This document shows positions 52,961-61,854 of a DNA stretch of 64,000 nt, piece after piece. The DNA comes from CAYUNE01 sp964446115 (GTDB lineage: Bacteria; Desulfobacterota; Desulfobulbia; Desulfobulbales; Desulfobulbaceae). The position numbers were made by a program, and so were the translations under genes. Position 1 is the first letter of the stretch, and each line of letters begins with the position of its first letter. Where the stretch lies: positions 1 through 64,000 of the forward strand of contig CAYUNE010000034.1 of assembly GCA_964446115.1 (NCBI GenBank), read 5' to 3'. The notes beneath the pieces are model-generated. The model had not been told where the DNA came from. It saw nothing but the letters and a program-made list of their open reading frames with translations, and searched no databases.

Positions 52961-53142
52961 AGTGCAAAGGAGTGTTTCCTGATTATTTCCGATATGGTGC
53001 CGACTATCTCATCCCTCCTCTCTCTCCTTTTTCTCCTCTTTGTCTGGTTAAGATAAAAAAAGAAAAGAAAAGGCGCGGGAAGGAAGCGGCCTGCTTGCCC
53101 TTGTAATACCTCGACCAGAGAAAAGGGAAAGTTAAGGGGCAT

Positions 53143-53183
53143 TCAAAAAAAGAGCCGTGGGAAATACAATCCCCACGGCTCTT
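53143..53183 (-). terminator. Intrinsic terminator after cheX
   Basis: On minus, AAGAGCCGTGGG and CCCACGGCTCTT form a 12-bp stem (53172-53183 with 53150-53161), followed by a run of seven T. It ends the cheY-cheX unit before the CheX-CheX-pseudoreceiver gene, so the latter likely needs its own promoter. Confidence 0.9.
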
Positions 53184-53207
53184 GGGCAAACCCCGTCGGT
53201 GCCAACT

Positions 53208-53687
53208 CTACTGTCTGGCCATCTGCAGTTCCACGTGGAAGGTTCCATCCGGAACATCGAAGGGCACGATGACGGTATCGACATCGTGGGGTTTTTCAAA
53301 AAAATAGGAATCACCGCCGATGGTGGACGGCATGGAGAGATCGATATCGGCGCCGTTGTCGGAGAGCATGGTCTTGATATTACCGCCCACCATATTGGCG
53401 AGCTCGCCGACGGCGTCACGAACCTCCTCATTGATTTCTTCGATTTCCGTACCGAGAAAATTCGAGGTGACGGCCCGGGCGATCCGGTTGGGGAGATGCA
53501 CGGCCACAACACCCCTGTGGGTACCGGCCAGACCGACCACGGCAGTGATGGAATCCTTTATTTCGCCAAGCGAGGAGAGATTCTCACCACTTGAGCTCAC
53601 ATCCATCATCACCATACTATTGAATATTTCCGATACGCATTCAACTATCTTTTCATTGATATCCGGGGGTGCGCTCATAGTATTCAC
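53208..53687 (-). CDS. cheX: Chemotaxis phosphatase CheX
   Basis: This 159-residue protein belongs to the CheX/CheC family that removes phosphate from CheY-P. It has the catalytic helix VRDAVGELANMVGGNIKTML, with Glu and Asn three positions apart, and SITAVVGLAGTHRGVVAVHL in the core. A second in-frame ATG lies three codons inside. The gene lies 45 bases after cheY, so the two form an on/off pair. A strong terminator follows. Confidence 0.85.
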   Translation of the reverse strand: MNTMSAPPDINEKIVECVSEIFNSMVMMDVSSSGENLSSLGEIKDSITAVVGLAGTHRGVVAVHLPNRIARAVTSNFLGTEIEEINEEVRDAVGELANMVGGNIKTMLSDNGADIDLSMPSTIGGDSYFFEKPHDVDTVIVPFDVPDGTFHVELQMARQ

Positions 53688-53732
53688 AGAAATTTTTTTT
53701 CACAGGAAAGCCGCTAAAAAAAATAATGTGAA

Positions 53733-54104
53733 TCACAACAGCGGCGTCACCACCTCGTCAACCTTGTCCACGGTAAAGGGTTTTTTGATATTCCCCACCG
53801 CGCCCAGTTCCCTGGCCTCTCCCATGATATCGTCTCCGGTTTCCGTGGAAATCATCAGAACCGGGATATCCTTGATGGCATCACGGTTGGCCTTTTCACG
53901 GAGAAACTCAATGCCGTTCATATTCGGCATATTGATATCACTGAGAACGATATGGACGTCTTCCCGGTCAAGCACGTCAAGGGCCTCCAGGCCGTCCGAT
54001 GCCTCAAAAACGTTGTCGAAACCCACGCCTGCCTGTCGCAGGGTACGACCGATAATCATTCTCATGGTTTTGGAATCGTCAACCAACAGTACATTTTTAC
54101 CCAT
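53733..54104 (-). CDS. cheY: Response regulator CheY
   Basis: This 123-residue single receiver domain contains VLLVDDSKTMRMIIGRTLRQ, the phosphoacceptor Asp in VLSDINMPNMNGIEFLREKA, the conserved Ser/Thr in VLMISTE and Lys in NIKKPFT. It has no output domain and should bind the flagellar switch (FliM/FliG side). An ideal AAGGAGG site precedes the ATG at 54104. It is followed by cheX. Together they lie a short distance from the flagellar operon on the opposite strand. Confidence 0.93.
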   Translation of the reverse strand: MGKNVLLVDDSKTMRMIIGRTLRQAGVGFDNVFEASDGLEALDVLDREDVHIVLSDINMPNMNGIEFLREKANRDAIKDIPVLMISTETGDDIMGEARELGAVGNIKKPFTVDKVDEVVTPLL

Positions 54105-54397
54105 TTTTCAAGCCTCCTTGCATCTTGCTTAACGAGTACCGGTATCCCGGTTTCATCAGTTATTATCGTTCAAGTCAAAAAATCGACAGAGATCCAACAT
54201 CACTCCCTACCGGCCAGCTTCATTATATATTCTGAATATCACAGCAAAAAAACAACTTCCTCATATTCATTTCAGATTGGAACGGATATTGCTTAACAAC
54301 CGTCAACAAAGAATTCGACCAGTCTCGGCCATTGATGTCGGCAAATGATAAATCCCTTTGTCGCAGCCTTGGACGGATATTCCAATCAACGGTTTTC
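54105..54397. other. Divergent gap between cheY and the TPR gene
   Basis: Nearly 300 bases separate the divergent starts. It holds the cheY ribosome-binding site (54111-54117) and AT-rich stretches with several -10-like boxes, such as the minus-strand TATAAT near 54229. No matching -35 element stands out, and no gene is seen. Confidence 0.4.
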
Positions 54398-56908
54398 ATG
54401 CGTAGACTCATCCACATATCGACACTGCTTTTCTTCCTGCTGCCCGGGATATCCGCCTTTGCTTCACCCCAGGCGGTACTTGAGCGCATGAGCCGCACCG
54501 ATGAGCGCGAAAGCGTGCAACTGGCCTTCACCTTTACAACATTACCCGATTATGAGGTCTCCATCAGCGGCAAACGGGTTGATCTCCTGTTACCGGATAC
54601 GCGGTTGCAAAACGAACTGGAGATGATTCCCACCGACGACCGGATCATCAAGGTCCTCGCCGAGCACCGGGAAAAGAATCTGAAGCTCTCCCTTTTTCTG
54701 CGCTATCCGCCACAGGATATCGATTCCAGCGAGATAAAGGGAAGCAGACGCATTCTCTTGGATATTCTTCTCGGCAACCCCTTGTCAAAACATTACCCTA
54801 ATCTTGCATCGGAAATTTCAGGCATCAGCGTCATGCGGGGAAAACTGCCGGATCTGACCAATCCTGCTTCCATTGCGCGTTTTAACGGTAAGTGGCGACG
54901 TTTTTTTCATGAGTATGAAGCAGACCTGCCCATCAGCATCACGCCCCGCTTTACCCTGCCCCCTTTTCCCATCAGTCAATGTTTCACCCTGCTCCGCGAC
55001 GAGTCCGGTTTCCTGCCTCCCGAGGCCCAGGAGGCAGCTAAGCGGGAGGATTGGCAGCAGTTGGCCCCCATTCTGCGGGAAACCCTCAGGGAAAAATATG
55101 GAGTCCGGCTGGAAGGGGAAAGCAACGGCGAAGATGATGAAAGGGAAGACAGCGGCAGCCCCCGGCCGCAAGAGGATGAATCAACCGCCGGGAATCGCCG
55201 TCTGATTACCCTGGCCTATGCAGATGCGCTCGTCCGCAGCGGTGATTACCGCCAGGCATGGCGGGTCCTGGGCTATGTGGATACTATCTATCCGGAAATC
55301 GCCTCCACCGAAATGACCTCCTTTCTGCGGATCTACCTGCAGGCGGTCCATGAGGATCCCTATCTCGCCGCCATGAAACTGGGAAACATGGAAACGCAGC
55401 TGAGTCGAGAACCGCGTCTTCTCCCCTGGATCACCCTGCTGCAGGCGGAACTGGCCCTGGCCACCAACCGTCCCGACCGGGCTGAACAGATCCTTCACCG
55501 TGACGACGTTGCCTATGATGACAGGGCTGCCGGACTTCGTCTCATCCACCGGGCGGATACCCTGTACCAACAGGGAAAACTGATCAAGGCCCTGGTTGTC
55601 TACCGCAAGGCTGCACGGGAACCGGAGTTCGACAGCCGACCCTCTTCACTTGCCAATTTCGCCGACATTCTCTACCGGCACGGCCGTTACCAAGAGGCAG
55701 CCTCCTCCTACAGGAAACTGACCGCCCTGCTCACCGGCGACGACCGGCAGAACCTGGTGCTTTTCAAACTCGCACTCTGCGAACTCAAATACCGGCCCCC
55801 GAAAAAGGTGCTGCTCTCCCTGCTGCAGATTGAGGACGGTTTTCCCGGTACCCTGGGAGCAGCCCGCTCGCAGCTTAAACAGATCGACATCGATCTCATC
55901 ACCGGCAAGATCAAGGAGGCCACCGCGGCGCAGCGCTATAAAATCCCGGCCCTGGAGGCGGCCTGGCGGGAGATCAGGGAAGAAGCGGCCTTCAAGCGGA
56001 TTCTCAGTCTCCATCTTGACGGCAATAACCGGGAGGCCATGGACGAACTCATGGTTTTCCAGCGGGATTTCAGGGCCGGTGACCTGCTCATTGAGGCCAG
56101 GGCCCTGATCATTGAAATTCTCCCGGGTGTTATCCGGGACCTCATCACCAGGGAAAAATATCTTGAAGCCCTGGTCCTGGCGCAAAAAAACCAGCTCTTT
56201 TTCGTCCGCCACTGGGTGGACAACCATGTGGTGGGTGAGCTGGCAGAGGCCTATGTGAGGCTCGGCTTCTTTGATCAGGCCGAGAAGGTATATCGTTATC
56301 TGTTGGAGATTGCATCCGAAGAAGAACTTGAAGAGCTCTACATCAAGCTGCTTGCCACCCTGGAGGACGCGGCAAAATATGACCTGATCGGTGACTATGC
56401 GGATCGTTTCAGGCACCGTTTTCCGGACAGCGTCCACCTGGACAGGGTTTTTCTCCTCCATCTCAAGGCGTTGCGGCAAAGCGGCGATCTTGCGGGAGCA
56501 GCCGATCTCCTGGCCCTGCAGGAACGGCCGAGCAATGAGGAAATAGAAAAAACCGGGGCAACCATTCTCTTTGATCTTGAACGCTATGACCAGGTACTCA
56601 AAATTTTGACACCCCTGGACCGCGAGGAACGGCTCAGCGGCCGTGATCTTTACCGGATGGCCGAATCCGCCTTTCAGATAAAAGACTTTGACCGGGCCCG
56701 GCCCCTGTTTGAACGAATAGTGAACACGGACCTGGAACGCAAAGACCAGGCCCGTTACCGTCTGGCCCAGATGAATATGACGGAAAACCGTCCCGACCGG
56801 GCCGTCGCCCTTCTAAAGGAGGTGGCTGAAAACGGCACAAACCCCCTCTGGAAAAAACTGGCCCGGGAGGAGGTGGAGCTCATGGATCTTGAAAAGGGAC
56901 GGATCTGA
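54398..56908 (+). CDS. Large exported tetratricopeptide-repeat protein preceding the flagellar cluster
   Basis: This protein of about 836 residues starts MRRLIHISTLLFFLLPGISA, a signal peptide. An N-terminal AMIN-like beta domain (residues 30-130: LAFTFTTLPDYEVSISGKRV, LKLSLFLRYPPQDIDSSEIK) is followed by many TPR-like helix pairs (SLANFADILYRHGRYQEAAS, RLGFFDQAEKVYRYLLEIAS, LFERIVNTDLERKDQARYRL). It should sit in the periplasm as a scaffold. The ATG at 54398 is preferred to an earlier in-frame codon because it opens the signal peptide. The flagellar run starts about 165 bases later in the same orientation, so a flagellar assembly or motor role is possible. No named family is assigned. Confidence 0.7.
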   Translation: MRRLIHISTLLFFLLPGISAFASPQAVLERMSRTDERESVQLAFTFTTLPDYEVSISGKRVDLLLPDTRLQNELEMIPTDDRIIKVLAEHREKNLKLSLFLRYPPQDIDSSEIKGSRRILLDILLGNPLSKHYPNLASEISGISVMRGKLPDLTNPASIARFNGKWRRFFHEYEADLPISITPRFTLPPFPISQCFTLLRDESGFLPPEAQEAAKREDWQQLAPILRETLREKYGVRLEGESNGEDDEREDSGSPRPQEDESTAGNRRLITLAYADALVRSGDYRQAWRVLGYVDTIYPEIASTEMTSFLRIYLQAVHEDPYLAAMKLGNMETQLSREPRLLPWITLLQAELALATNRPDRAEQILHRDDVAYDDRAAGLRLIHRADTLYQQGKLIKALVVYRKAAREPEFDSRPSSLANFADILYRHGRYQEAASSYRKLTALLTGDDRQNLVLFKLALCELKYRPPKKVLLSLLQIEDGFPGTLGAARSQLKQIDIDLITGKIKEATAAQRYKIPALEAAWREIREEAAFKRILSLHLDGNNREAMDELMVFQRDFRAGDLLIEARALIIEILPGVIRDLITREKYLEALVLAQKNQLFFVRHWVDNHVVGELAEAYVRLGFFDQAEKVYRYLLEIASEEELEELYIKLLATLEDAAKYDLIGDYADRFRHRFPDSVHLDRVFLLHLKALRQSGDLAGAADLLALQERPSNEEIEKTGATILFDLERYDQVLKILTPLDREERLSGRDLYRMAESAFQIKDFDRARPLFERIVNTDLERKDQARYRLAQMNMTENRPDRAVALLKEVAENGTNPLWKKLAREEVELMDLEKGRI

Positions 56909-57073
56909 ACCTGAATCCGTGACGAGAATTTATTGATATTTCATGTAATTATTAATCTACACCAACAAAAAAAAAGGCCGATACGGTTCACTATAATCAA
57001 ACGGTTGCCTGCCCGTATCCGGCGTACCTATGCTCCGGACGCAGGCTACTGTCAAATATCAAAGGAAGAAACC

Positions 57074-57487
57074 ATGCCCCTGGTACAGCAATTCGATGCA
57101 ACCCTGCAACTCCTGCACAAGGTTCTTGATCTGCGCTCGCAGAAACAGCAGATCATCAGCGCCAATATCGCCAACGCCGACACCCCGGGTTACTCTCCCA
57201 ATGAGTTGAAATTTGAGGAGGAACTGCGGCAGGCGGTCCAGGACGGCACCCTGCGTCCGGTCACCACCCACCCCGGCCATTTTCCCCTTTCCGGAAAGAG
57301 TATCGACCAGGTCTCCGGAACCCTGGTCAGCCGTCCCGATACCAGCGGCATCGGTGATGAGAACGGCGTCAGGGTCGACCAGGAAATGATCGATATGGCC
57401 GAAAACCAGATTCTTTACGAAGCAGCGGCGCAAATGCTGAAAAAAAAGATCGGAATTTTAAAGTATGTCGTCCAGGACGGGAAATAA
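57074..57487 (+). CDS. flgB: Flagellar proximal rod protein FlgB
   Basis: This 137-residue protein forms part of the basal-body rod. The N-terminal segment LRSQKQQIISANIANADTPG carries the family's ANIANADTPGY motif, and the C-terminal helix (VDQEMIDMAENQILYEAAAQ) is typical of rod proteins. The ATG at 57074 follows AAAGGAAG. It begins the flagellar operon with flgC and fliE. The family length and order match other bacteria. Confidence 0.95.
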   Translation: MPLVQQFDATLQLLHKVLDLRSQKQQIISANIANADTPGYSPNELKFEEELRQAVQDGTLRPVTTHPGHFPLSGKSIDQVSGTLVSRPDTSGIGDENGVRVDQEMIDMAENQILYEAAAQMLKKKIGILKYVVQDGK

Positions 57488-57528
57488 CCCGGATGGAAGG
57501 CGTACCTGATTGAAGGAGAACGACAACC

Positions 57529-57957
57529 ATGGATATCTTCACATCATTCAAGATCGCCGGTTCAGCGCTCAAGGCACAGCGCATCAGGCTCAATGCCATC
57601 AGCTCGAACCTGGCAAACGCCGAAACGACCAGGACTCCGGAAGGTGGTCCCTACAGGCGAAAATCCGTCTATTTTCAGACAAGCAGCCCCTTTGACTCCC
57701 ACCTGAAAGCCAGCCTGGGCAAAGGGGTGCAGGGAGTTGAGGTGGCACGGATTACCTCAGACAACGATCCACCGCGTCGGATCTACAACCCCTCGCATCC
57801 GGATGCCGGTGAAGACGGTTATGTGGAAATGCCCAACATCAGCGTTCTCAAGGAAATGGTGGATATGATGTCGGCCACCCGCTCGTACGAGGCCAACACC
57901 GCCACCATCAAGTCAGCCAAACGCATGGCCTTGAAGGCCTTGGAAATAGGGAGATAA
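57529..57957 (+). CDS. flgC: Flagellar rod protein FlgC
   Basis: This 142-residue rod protein has the N-terminal RIRLNAISSNLANAETTRTP motif and the C-terminal helix VLKEMVDMMSATRSYEANTA. It follows flgB by 41 bases and precedes fliE by three. Length is normal. It joins FlgB, FlgF and FlgG in the proximal rod. Confidence 0.95.
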   Translation: MDIFTSFKIAGSALKAQRIRLNAISSNLANAETTRTPEGGPYRRKSVYFQTSSPFDSHLKASLGKGVQGVEVARITSDNDPPRRIYNPSHPDAGEDGYVEMPNISVLKEMVDMMSATRSYEANTATIKSAKRMALKALEIGR

Positions 57958-57960
57958 AAG

Positions 57961-58257
57961 ATGAACCGGATCACCGAAACAACCGCCCTGCCCGCCGTAC
58001 AGCCCACGGCATCAACGGATACGATCAGTCGGGTGGAACGCTCCTTTGGCAGCCTCCTGGCGGACAGCGTCAACCAGGTCAATGAGATGCAGCTCAGAAG
58101 TGACATGGCCGCCCGGCAGCTCCATGCCGGGGGTGCAAAAAATCTGCACGAGGCCATGATCGCCATGGAAGAGGCGGATATTTCTCTGCGCTATTTAGTG
58201 CAGCTCAGAAACAAGGTCGTTGACGCCTATCAGGAAATCATGCGGATGCAGGTTTAA
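57961..58257 (+). CDS. fliE: Flagellar hook-basal body protein FliE
   Basis: This 98-residue protein links the MS ring to the rod. The helices FGSLLADSVNQVNEMQLRSD and LHEAMIAMEEADISLRYLVQ followed by LRNKVVDAYQEIMRMQ are the family's conserved C-terminal signature. It starts three bases after flgC and is followed by fliF after 91 bases. Length is normal. Confidence 0.95.
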   Translation: MNRITETTALPAVQPTASTDTISRVERSFGSLLADSVNQVNEMQLRSDMAARQLHAGGAKNLHEAMIAMEEADISLRYLVQLRNKVVDAYQEIMRMQV

Positions 58258-58348
58258 CCCTCCCATAGAGTTCCGGGATTGATCCCCGGTCCGGCGTTTC
58301 AACAAAAAAGCGAGACAACCTATTACAAGACAACAGGGACACAAGGAG

Positions 58349-59953
58349 ATGGCGGAAGAAACTACATCCACCGAGACGGGAGGGGAACGGAATCCCTGGG
58401 CGGCTCTGGTTGCCGGGATCGGTTCCTGGCCGCTGTCCCGCAAGCTGGCGCTGGCGGCAGTGGGCCTCATTTCTCTGGGCCTGTTCGCCTTTATTATTAT
58501 CCAGAGCCGTACCGCCGATTACCAACTGCTCTACGCCAACATATCCGAATCGGACGGGGCTGCGATCATCGACTGGCTCAAAGGACAAAAAATTCCCTAC
58601 CAGTTGACCAATAACGGCCGCAGTATCAAGATCCCGGCAAACCGGGTGTACGAGGCCAGGCTGGACCTGGCCGCCCTGGATCTGCCCCAGGGCGGCGGAG
58701 TGGGTTTCGAGGTCTTTGACAAGCAGAGCTTCGCGCTCACCGATTTTGTCCAGAAGATCAACTATACCAGGGCGCTGCAGGGAGAACTGGCACGCACCAT
58801 CTCTTCGCTGGCCCCGGTGGAATCCACCCGGGTTCACCTGGCCATACCGGAAAAACGGCTCTTCAAAAACCAGCAAAAACCGGCAACCGCATCGGTCATC
58901 ATCAAGCTGGTTCCCGGCCGCACCCTTTCCGAAAGTCAGGTTCAGGGGATTCTCCACCTGGTTTCGGGGAGTATCGAAGGGCTTGAATCGGATCACGTGA
59001 CGGTGATCGATTCAAACGGCAAGGTCCTCTCCCCCGACTCCAGCCAATCGTTGGCCGGAGGGCTTACGCCCCATATGCTCGATTTCCAGCATCAGGTGGA
59101 ACAGCGTCTTGAGAGCAGGGCCCAGGACCTGCTCGACAAGGCCCTTGGTCCCAACAGATCAATGGCCAGGGTAACGGCCACCCTGGATTTTGCCAGGGTT
59201 GAAAAGACCGAGGAGATCTTCGATCCGGAGGAGCCGGTGGTCCGCAGTGAACAGCTCAACGACGAAAAATCCGGCTCCAGTATTGTCGGCGGCGTGCCCG
59301 GGGTCCAGTCCAACCTGCAGGGCAACGCCAACAAAACAGCCTCGGCCACACCGCCCACCAGCAAGGTTCAGAAGACCACCAATTACGAGATCAGCAAAAC
59401 GGTCAACCGCATCGTCAATCCGGTGGGCACCATAAAAAATATCTCGGTGGCCGTTCTCATCGCCGACAAGGTGGTGCCGGCCAAGGACAAGGAGCCGGAA
59501 AAGATCGTTCCCCGGAGCCCGGAGGAATTGCAGACCATCCACAACATGATCTTCAGCGCCCTGGGAATGGATAGCCGGCGCGGTGACAAACTCGAAGTGG
59601 TCTCCATGCCCTTTTCGGACACGGTACCGGCCATGGAGATGGAAGGTATGGACGCCGACACCCTGTATCACTATCTGCCGCTTGCCAAATACGCCCTTGC
59701 CCTCATCGGCGGTCTGCTCATCTACCTGCTCATGGTCAAACCACTGATCAATACCATGAGAGAAGAGGTCACGGAGCACTATAAAACCGTGGAAGAACTG
59801 GAAGCAGAGCAAAACGGCGCCCTTGATGGGGCCCGGGAATCCGGCGAAACTCAGGGCCAATCGCAGGATCCCATCAGCCGGTTGCGCCGGGAGGTGATGG
59901 AGAACCCCATCCCCACCGCCCATGTTCTCAAGAGCTGGGTAAATGAAGGATAA
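58349..59953 (+). CDS. fliF: Flagellar MS-ring protein FliF
   Basis: This 534-residue protein makes the membrane ring of the basal body. It has a first membrane helix (LALAAVGLISLGLFAFIIIQ), the secretin-like ring-building motif regions (LTDFVQKINYTRALQGELAR) and a second helix near residue 450 (YALALIGGLLIYLLMVKPLI). The C-terminal segment (ISRLRREVMENPIPTAHVLK SWVNE) binds FliG. It is close to the usual length of 540-560. The next gene, fliG, begins 127 bases later. Confidence 0.95.
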   Translation: MAEETTSTETGGERNPWAALVAGIGSWPLSRKLALAAVGLISLGLFAFIIIQSRTADYQLLYANISESDGAAIIDWLKGQKIPYQLTNNGRSIKIPANRVYEARLDLAALDLPQGGGVGFEVFDKQSFALTDFVQKINYTRALQGELARTISSLAPVESTRVHLAIPEKRLFKNQQKPATASVIIKLVPGRTLSESQVQGILHLVSGSIEGLESDHVTVIDSNGKVLSPDSSQSLAGGLTPHMLDFQHQVEQRLESRAQDLLDKALGPNRSMARVTATLDFARVEKTEEIFDPEEPVVRSEQLNDEKSGSSIVGGVPGVQSNLQGNANKTASATPPTSKVQKTTNYEISKTVNRIVNPVGTIKNISVAVLIADKVVPAKDKEPEKIVPRSPEELQTIHNMIFSALGMDSRRGDKLEVVSMPFSDTVPAMEMEGMDADTLYHYLPLAKYALALIGGLLIYLLMVKPLINTMREEVTEHYKTVEELEAEQNGALDGARESGETQGQSQDPISRLRREVMENPIPTAHVLKSWVNEG

Positions 59954-59999
59954 AAACACCTTTGGGTTTCCATGGTCTTGGCATAAAATATGGGAGTAC

Positions 60000-60025
60000 G
60001 GACCGTCTCATGCGGTGAGAGGTCC
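60000..60025 (+). repeat. Hairpin between fliF and fliG
   Basis: GGACC and TCTCA pair with TGAGA and GGTCC around the loop TGCGG, with one bulged G; the total stem is 10 bp. It lies 55 bases before the fliG start. A further pair (GGGTTTCC at 59963-59970 and GGAAACCC at 60072-60079) would enclose the gap and end next to the ATG. Either might set the relative output of fliF and fliG. Confidence 0.5.
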
Positions 60026-60080
60026 TGTTTCCGCCCTTTTCGACCGATCGACCCGATGATACCCTGGCAACCGGAAACCC

Positions 60081-61085
60081 ATGTCGTTTGAAACCCTTAC
60101 CGGCTTAAACAAGGCCGCCGCCCTGCTGATGTGCCTGGGGGAGGAGGCCACCGCCAAAATTTTCCGGGAACTCTCCGATGAGGAGATCCGTAAACTCACC
60201 CGGTGCATGGCGGAGATCAATCACATCCCCATGGAGGTGAAGGATCGGATCTTCGAGGAGTTCGAGGCGGCGGAAAAGGACCTGGCCGGGATCTTCGTGC
60301 GGGGACATGAGTTTGTCAAGAAGGCGATTTCCGCAGCCGGTGACAAGGAAAGGGTGGAACATCTGTTGGAACAGTTCGTCTCCGGCACCGAAACCCATCC
60401 CCTGGAAACCATCTCCATGATGCAGCCGATCATGGTTGCCGGTCTCCTGGAGAACGAACATCCGCAAACCGTGGCCCTGGTGCTTTCCACCCAGAATCCC
60501 GAGCATGCAAGCGCCATCCTCGCCAAGCTTCCCGAGGATATGCGCAGCGACGTGGTATACCGCATCGCCAAGATCGATGCCGTCTCACCGGAGGTGATCA
60601 ACCGCATCGAAGACGCCCTGCGGCGAGAAATCGGTTTCGTTGCCGGGCATGAACAGAAACAGGTGGGCGGAATCGAGATGGTGGTGGAGATCCTGGACCG
60701 CATCGAAGGCGGCATCGATACCGACATCCTTGAAAGTCTTGAGGAGAGCAACCCGGAAATGGCCGAGGAGATAAAGAAACTGATGTTTACCTTCGAGGAT
60801 CTCAACTCCCTGGACGGCCAGTCCCTGCAGCTGATCCTGCGCGAAGTCAACAACGACTCTTTGACCATGGCCCTGAAGACCGCCTCCGACGAGATCAAGG
60901 AAAAAATCTTTGCCAACATGTCCGCCCGGGCAGCGGATATGATCCGTGACGATCTTGAGGCCATGGGCCCGGTGCGCCTTTCCGAGGTGGAGGCCATGCA
61001 GCAGAGCATCGTCAAAATCGCCATGAAACTCGAAGAAGAGGGCAAGCTGGTTCTTGGTAAGGGTGGAGGAGATGAGCTTGTCTAA
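60081..61085 (+). CDS. fliG: Flagellar motor switch protein FliG
   Basis: This 334-residue protein is the rotor ring component that contacts the stator. Three armadillo-like domains are seen: NKAAALLMCLGEEATAKIFR, EHPQTVALVLSTQNPEHASA (the EHPQ motif) and FVAGHEQKQVGGIEMVVEIL. The C-terminal torque helix region contains LDGQSLQLILREVNNDSLTM and RAADMIRDDLEAMGPVRLSE. It has the usual length. Its 3' end overlaps the fliH start. No good ribosome-binding site is seen at 60081. Confidence 0.96.
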   Translation: MSFETLTGLNKAAALLMCLGEEATAKIFRELSDEEIRKLTRCMAEINHIPMEVKDRIFEEFEAAEKDLAGIFVRGHEFVKKAISAAGDKERVEHLLEQFVSGTETHPLETISMMQPIMVAGLLENEHPQTVALVLSTQNPEHASAILAKLPEDMRSDVVYRIAKIDAVSPEVINRIEDALRREIGFVAGHEQKQVGGIEMVVEILDRIEGGIDTDILESLEESNPEMAEEIKKLMFTFEDLNSLDGQSLQLILREVNNDSLTMALKTASDEIKEKIFANMSARAADMIRDDLEAMGPVRLSEVEAMQQSIVKIAMKLEEEGKLVLGKGGGDELV

Positions 61086-61839
61086 GATATTTAGGGCGGA
61101 CAACCGCTTCATCCCCGTAAAGATTCTCCCGGAGGCCGTGGATGATACGGACACCCTGATCCTGACGCCGCCGCCGCCGGATCCGCTGCAACCGGAAAGC
61201 GAGGAACCGGAAACCATTGTCCCCATCCCCCCGGATGAGAATGGAGAATCCCCTGCCGATGATGCTGATTCCGGAAAACCCGTTGATGGCGTTGCCGATA
61301 TCGAGGCCATCCGTAACGAGGCCTACCGGCTGGGTGAGGAAGAGGGAAAAAAACAGGCCCTGCTCGAGTTTTCATCCGCCATGCAGGCCTTTTCCTCCTG
61401 CTGTAACGAGCTTGACCGCATGCGCAGTACCATTCTTGAGGAAAGCCGTGAGGAGATGATCAACCTCATCATTGCCGTGGCCCGGCGTATCATCGGTGAA
61501 GAACTCAGCACCGGACGCAACACCATTGCCCTGATTCTGGAGGAGAGCCTGCAGGCCGCCATCCAGTCGCGGGAATTCCATGTGATTCTCAACCCCGAGG
61601 ACCTGCGGCTGGCGGCCCGGCATAAATCACGTCTCATCTCCTCCATCAGGGGATTGCGGTCCCTGGTGCTCACCACCGATCCCCGCATCACCCCCGGTGG
61701 CCTGCGACTGGAATCGGATGTCTGCGAGGTGGATGCCACCGTGGAAACGCGGCTTGCAGCCGTGGAAAAACACCTTAGGGATCACAACGGCAAAACAGCG
61801 GCTTTCGCAGAGCAAGCCGGGGAATCTGTTTCTCCTTAA
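61072..61839 (+). CDS. fliH: Flagellar export ATPase regulator FliH
   Basis: This 255-residue protein should hold FliI at the export gate. After an N-terminus rich in proline and acid residues (LTPPPPDPLQPESEEPETIV), it has the helical region EGKKQALLEFSSAMQAFSSC and the C-terminal FliH domain (ILEESREEMINLIIAVARRI, IGEELSTGRNTIALILEESL, VLTTDPRITPGGLRLESDVC). The end of fliG overlaps its start by 14 bases. The ATG at 61072 sits right after GGAGGAG, so a GTG at 61063 is an alternative start. The proline-rich N-terminus is unlike E. coli FliH. Confidence 0.85.
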   Translation: MSLSKIFRADNRFIPVKILPEAVDDTDTLILTPPPPDPLQPESEEPETIVPIPPDENGESPADDADSGKPVDGVADIEAIRNEAYRLGEEEGKKQALLEFSSAMQAFSSCCNELDRMRSTILEESREEMINLIIAVARRIIGEELSTGRNTIALILEESLQAAIQSREFHVILNPEDLRLAARHKSRLISSIRGLRSLVLTTDPRITPGGLRLESDVCEVDATVETRLAAVEKHLRDHNGKTAAFAEQAGESVSP

Positions 61840-61854
61840 GAATCGGACAACCCC

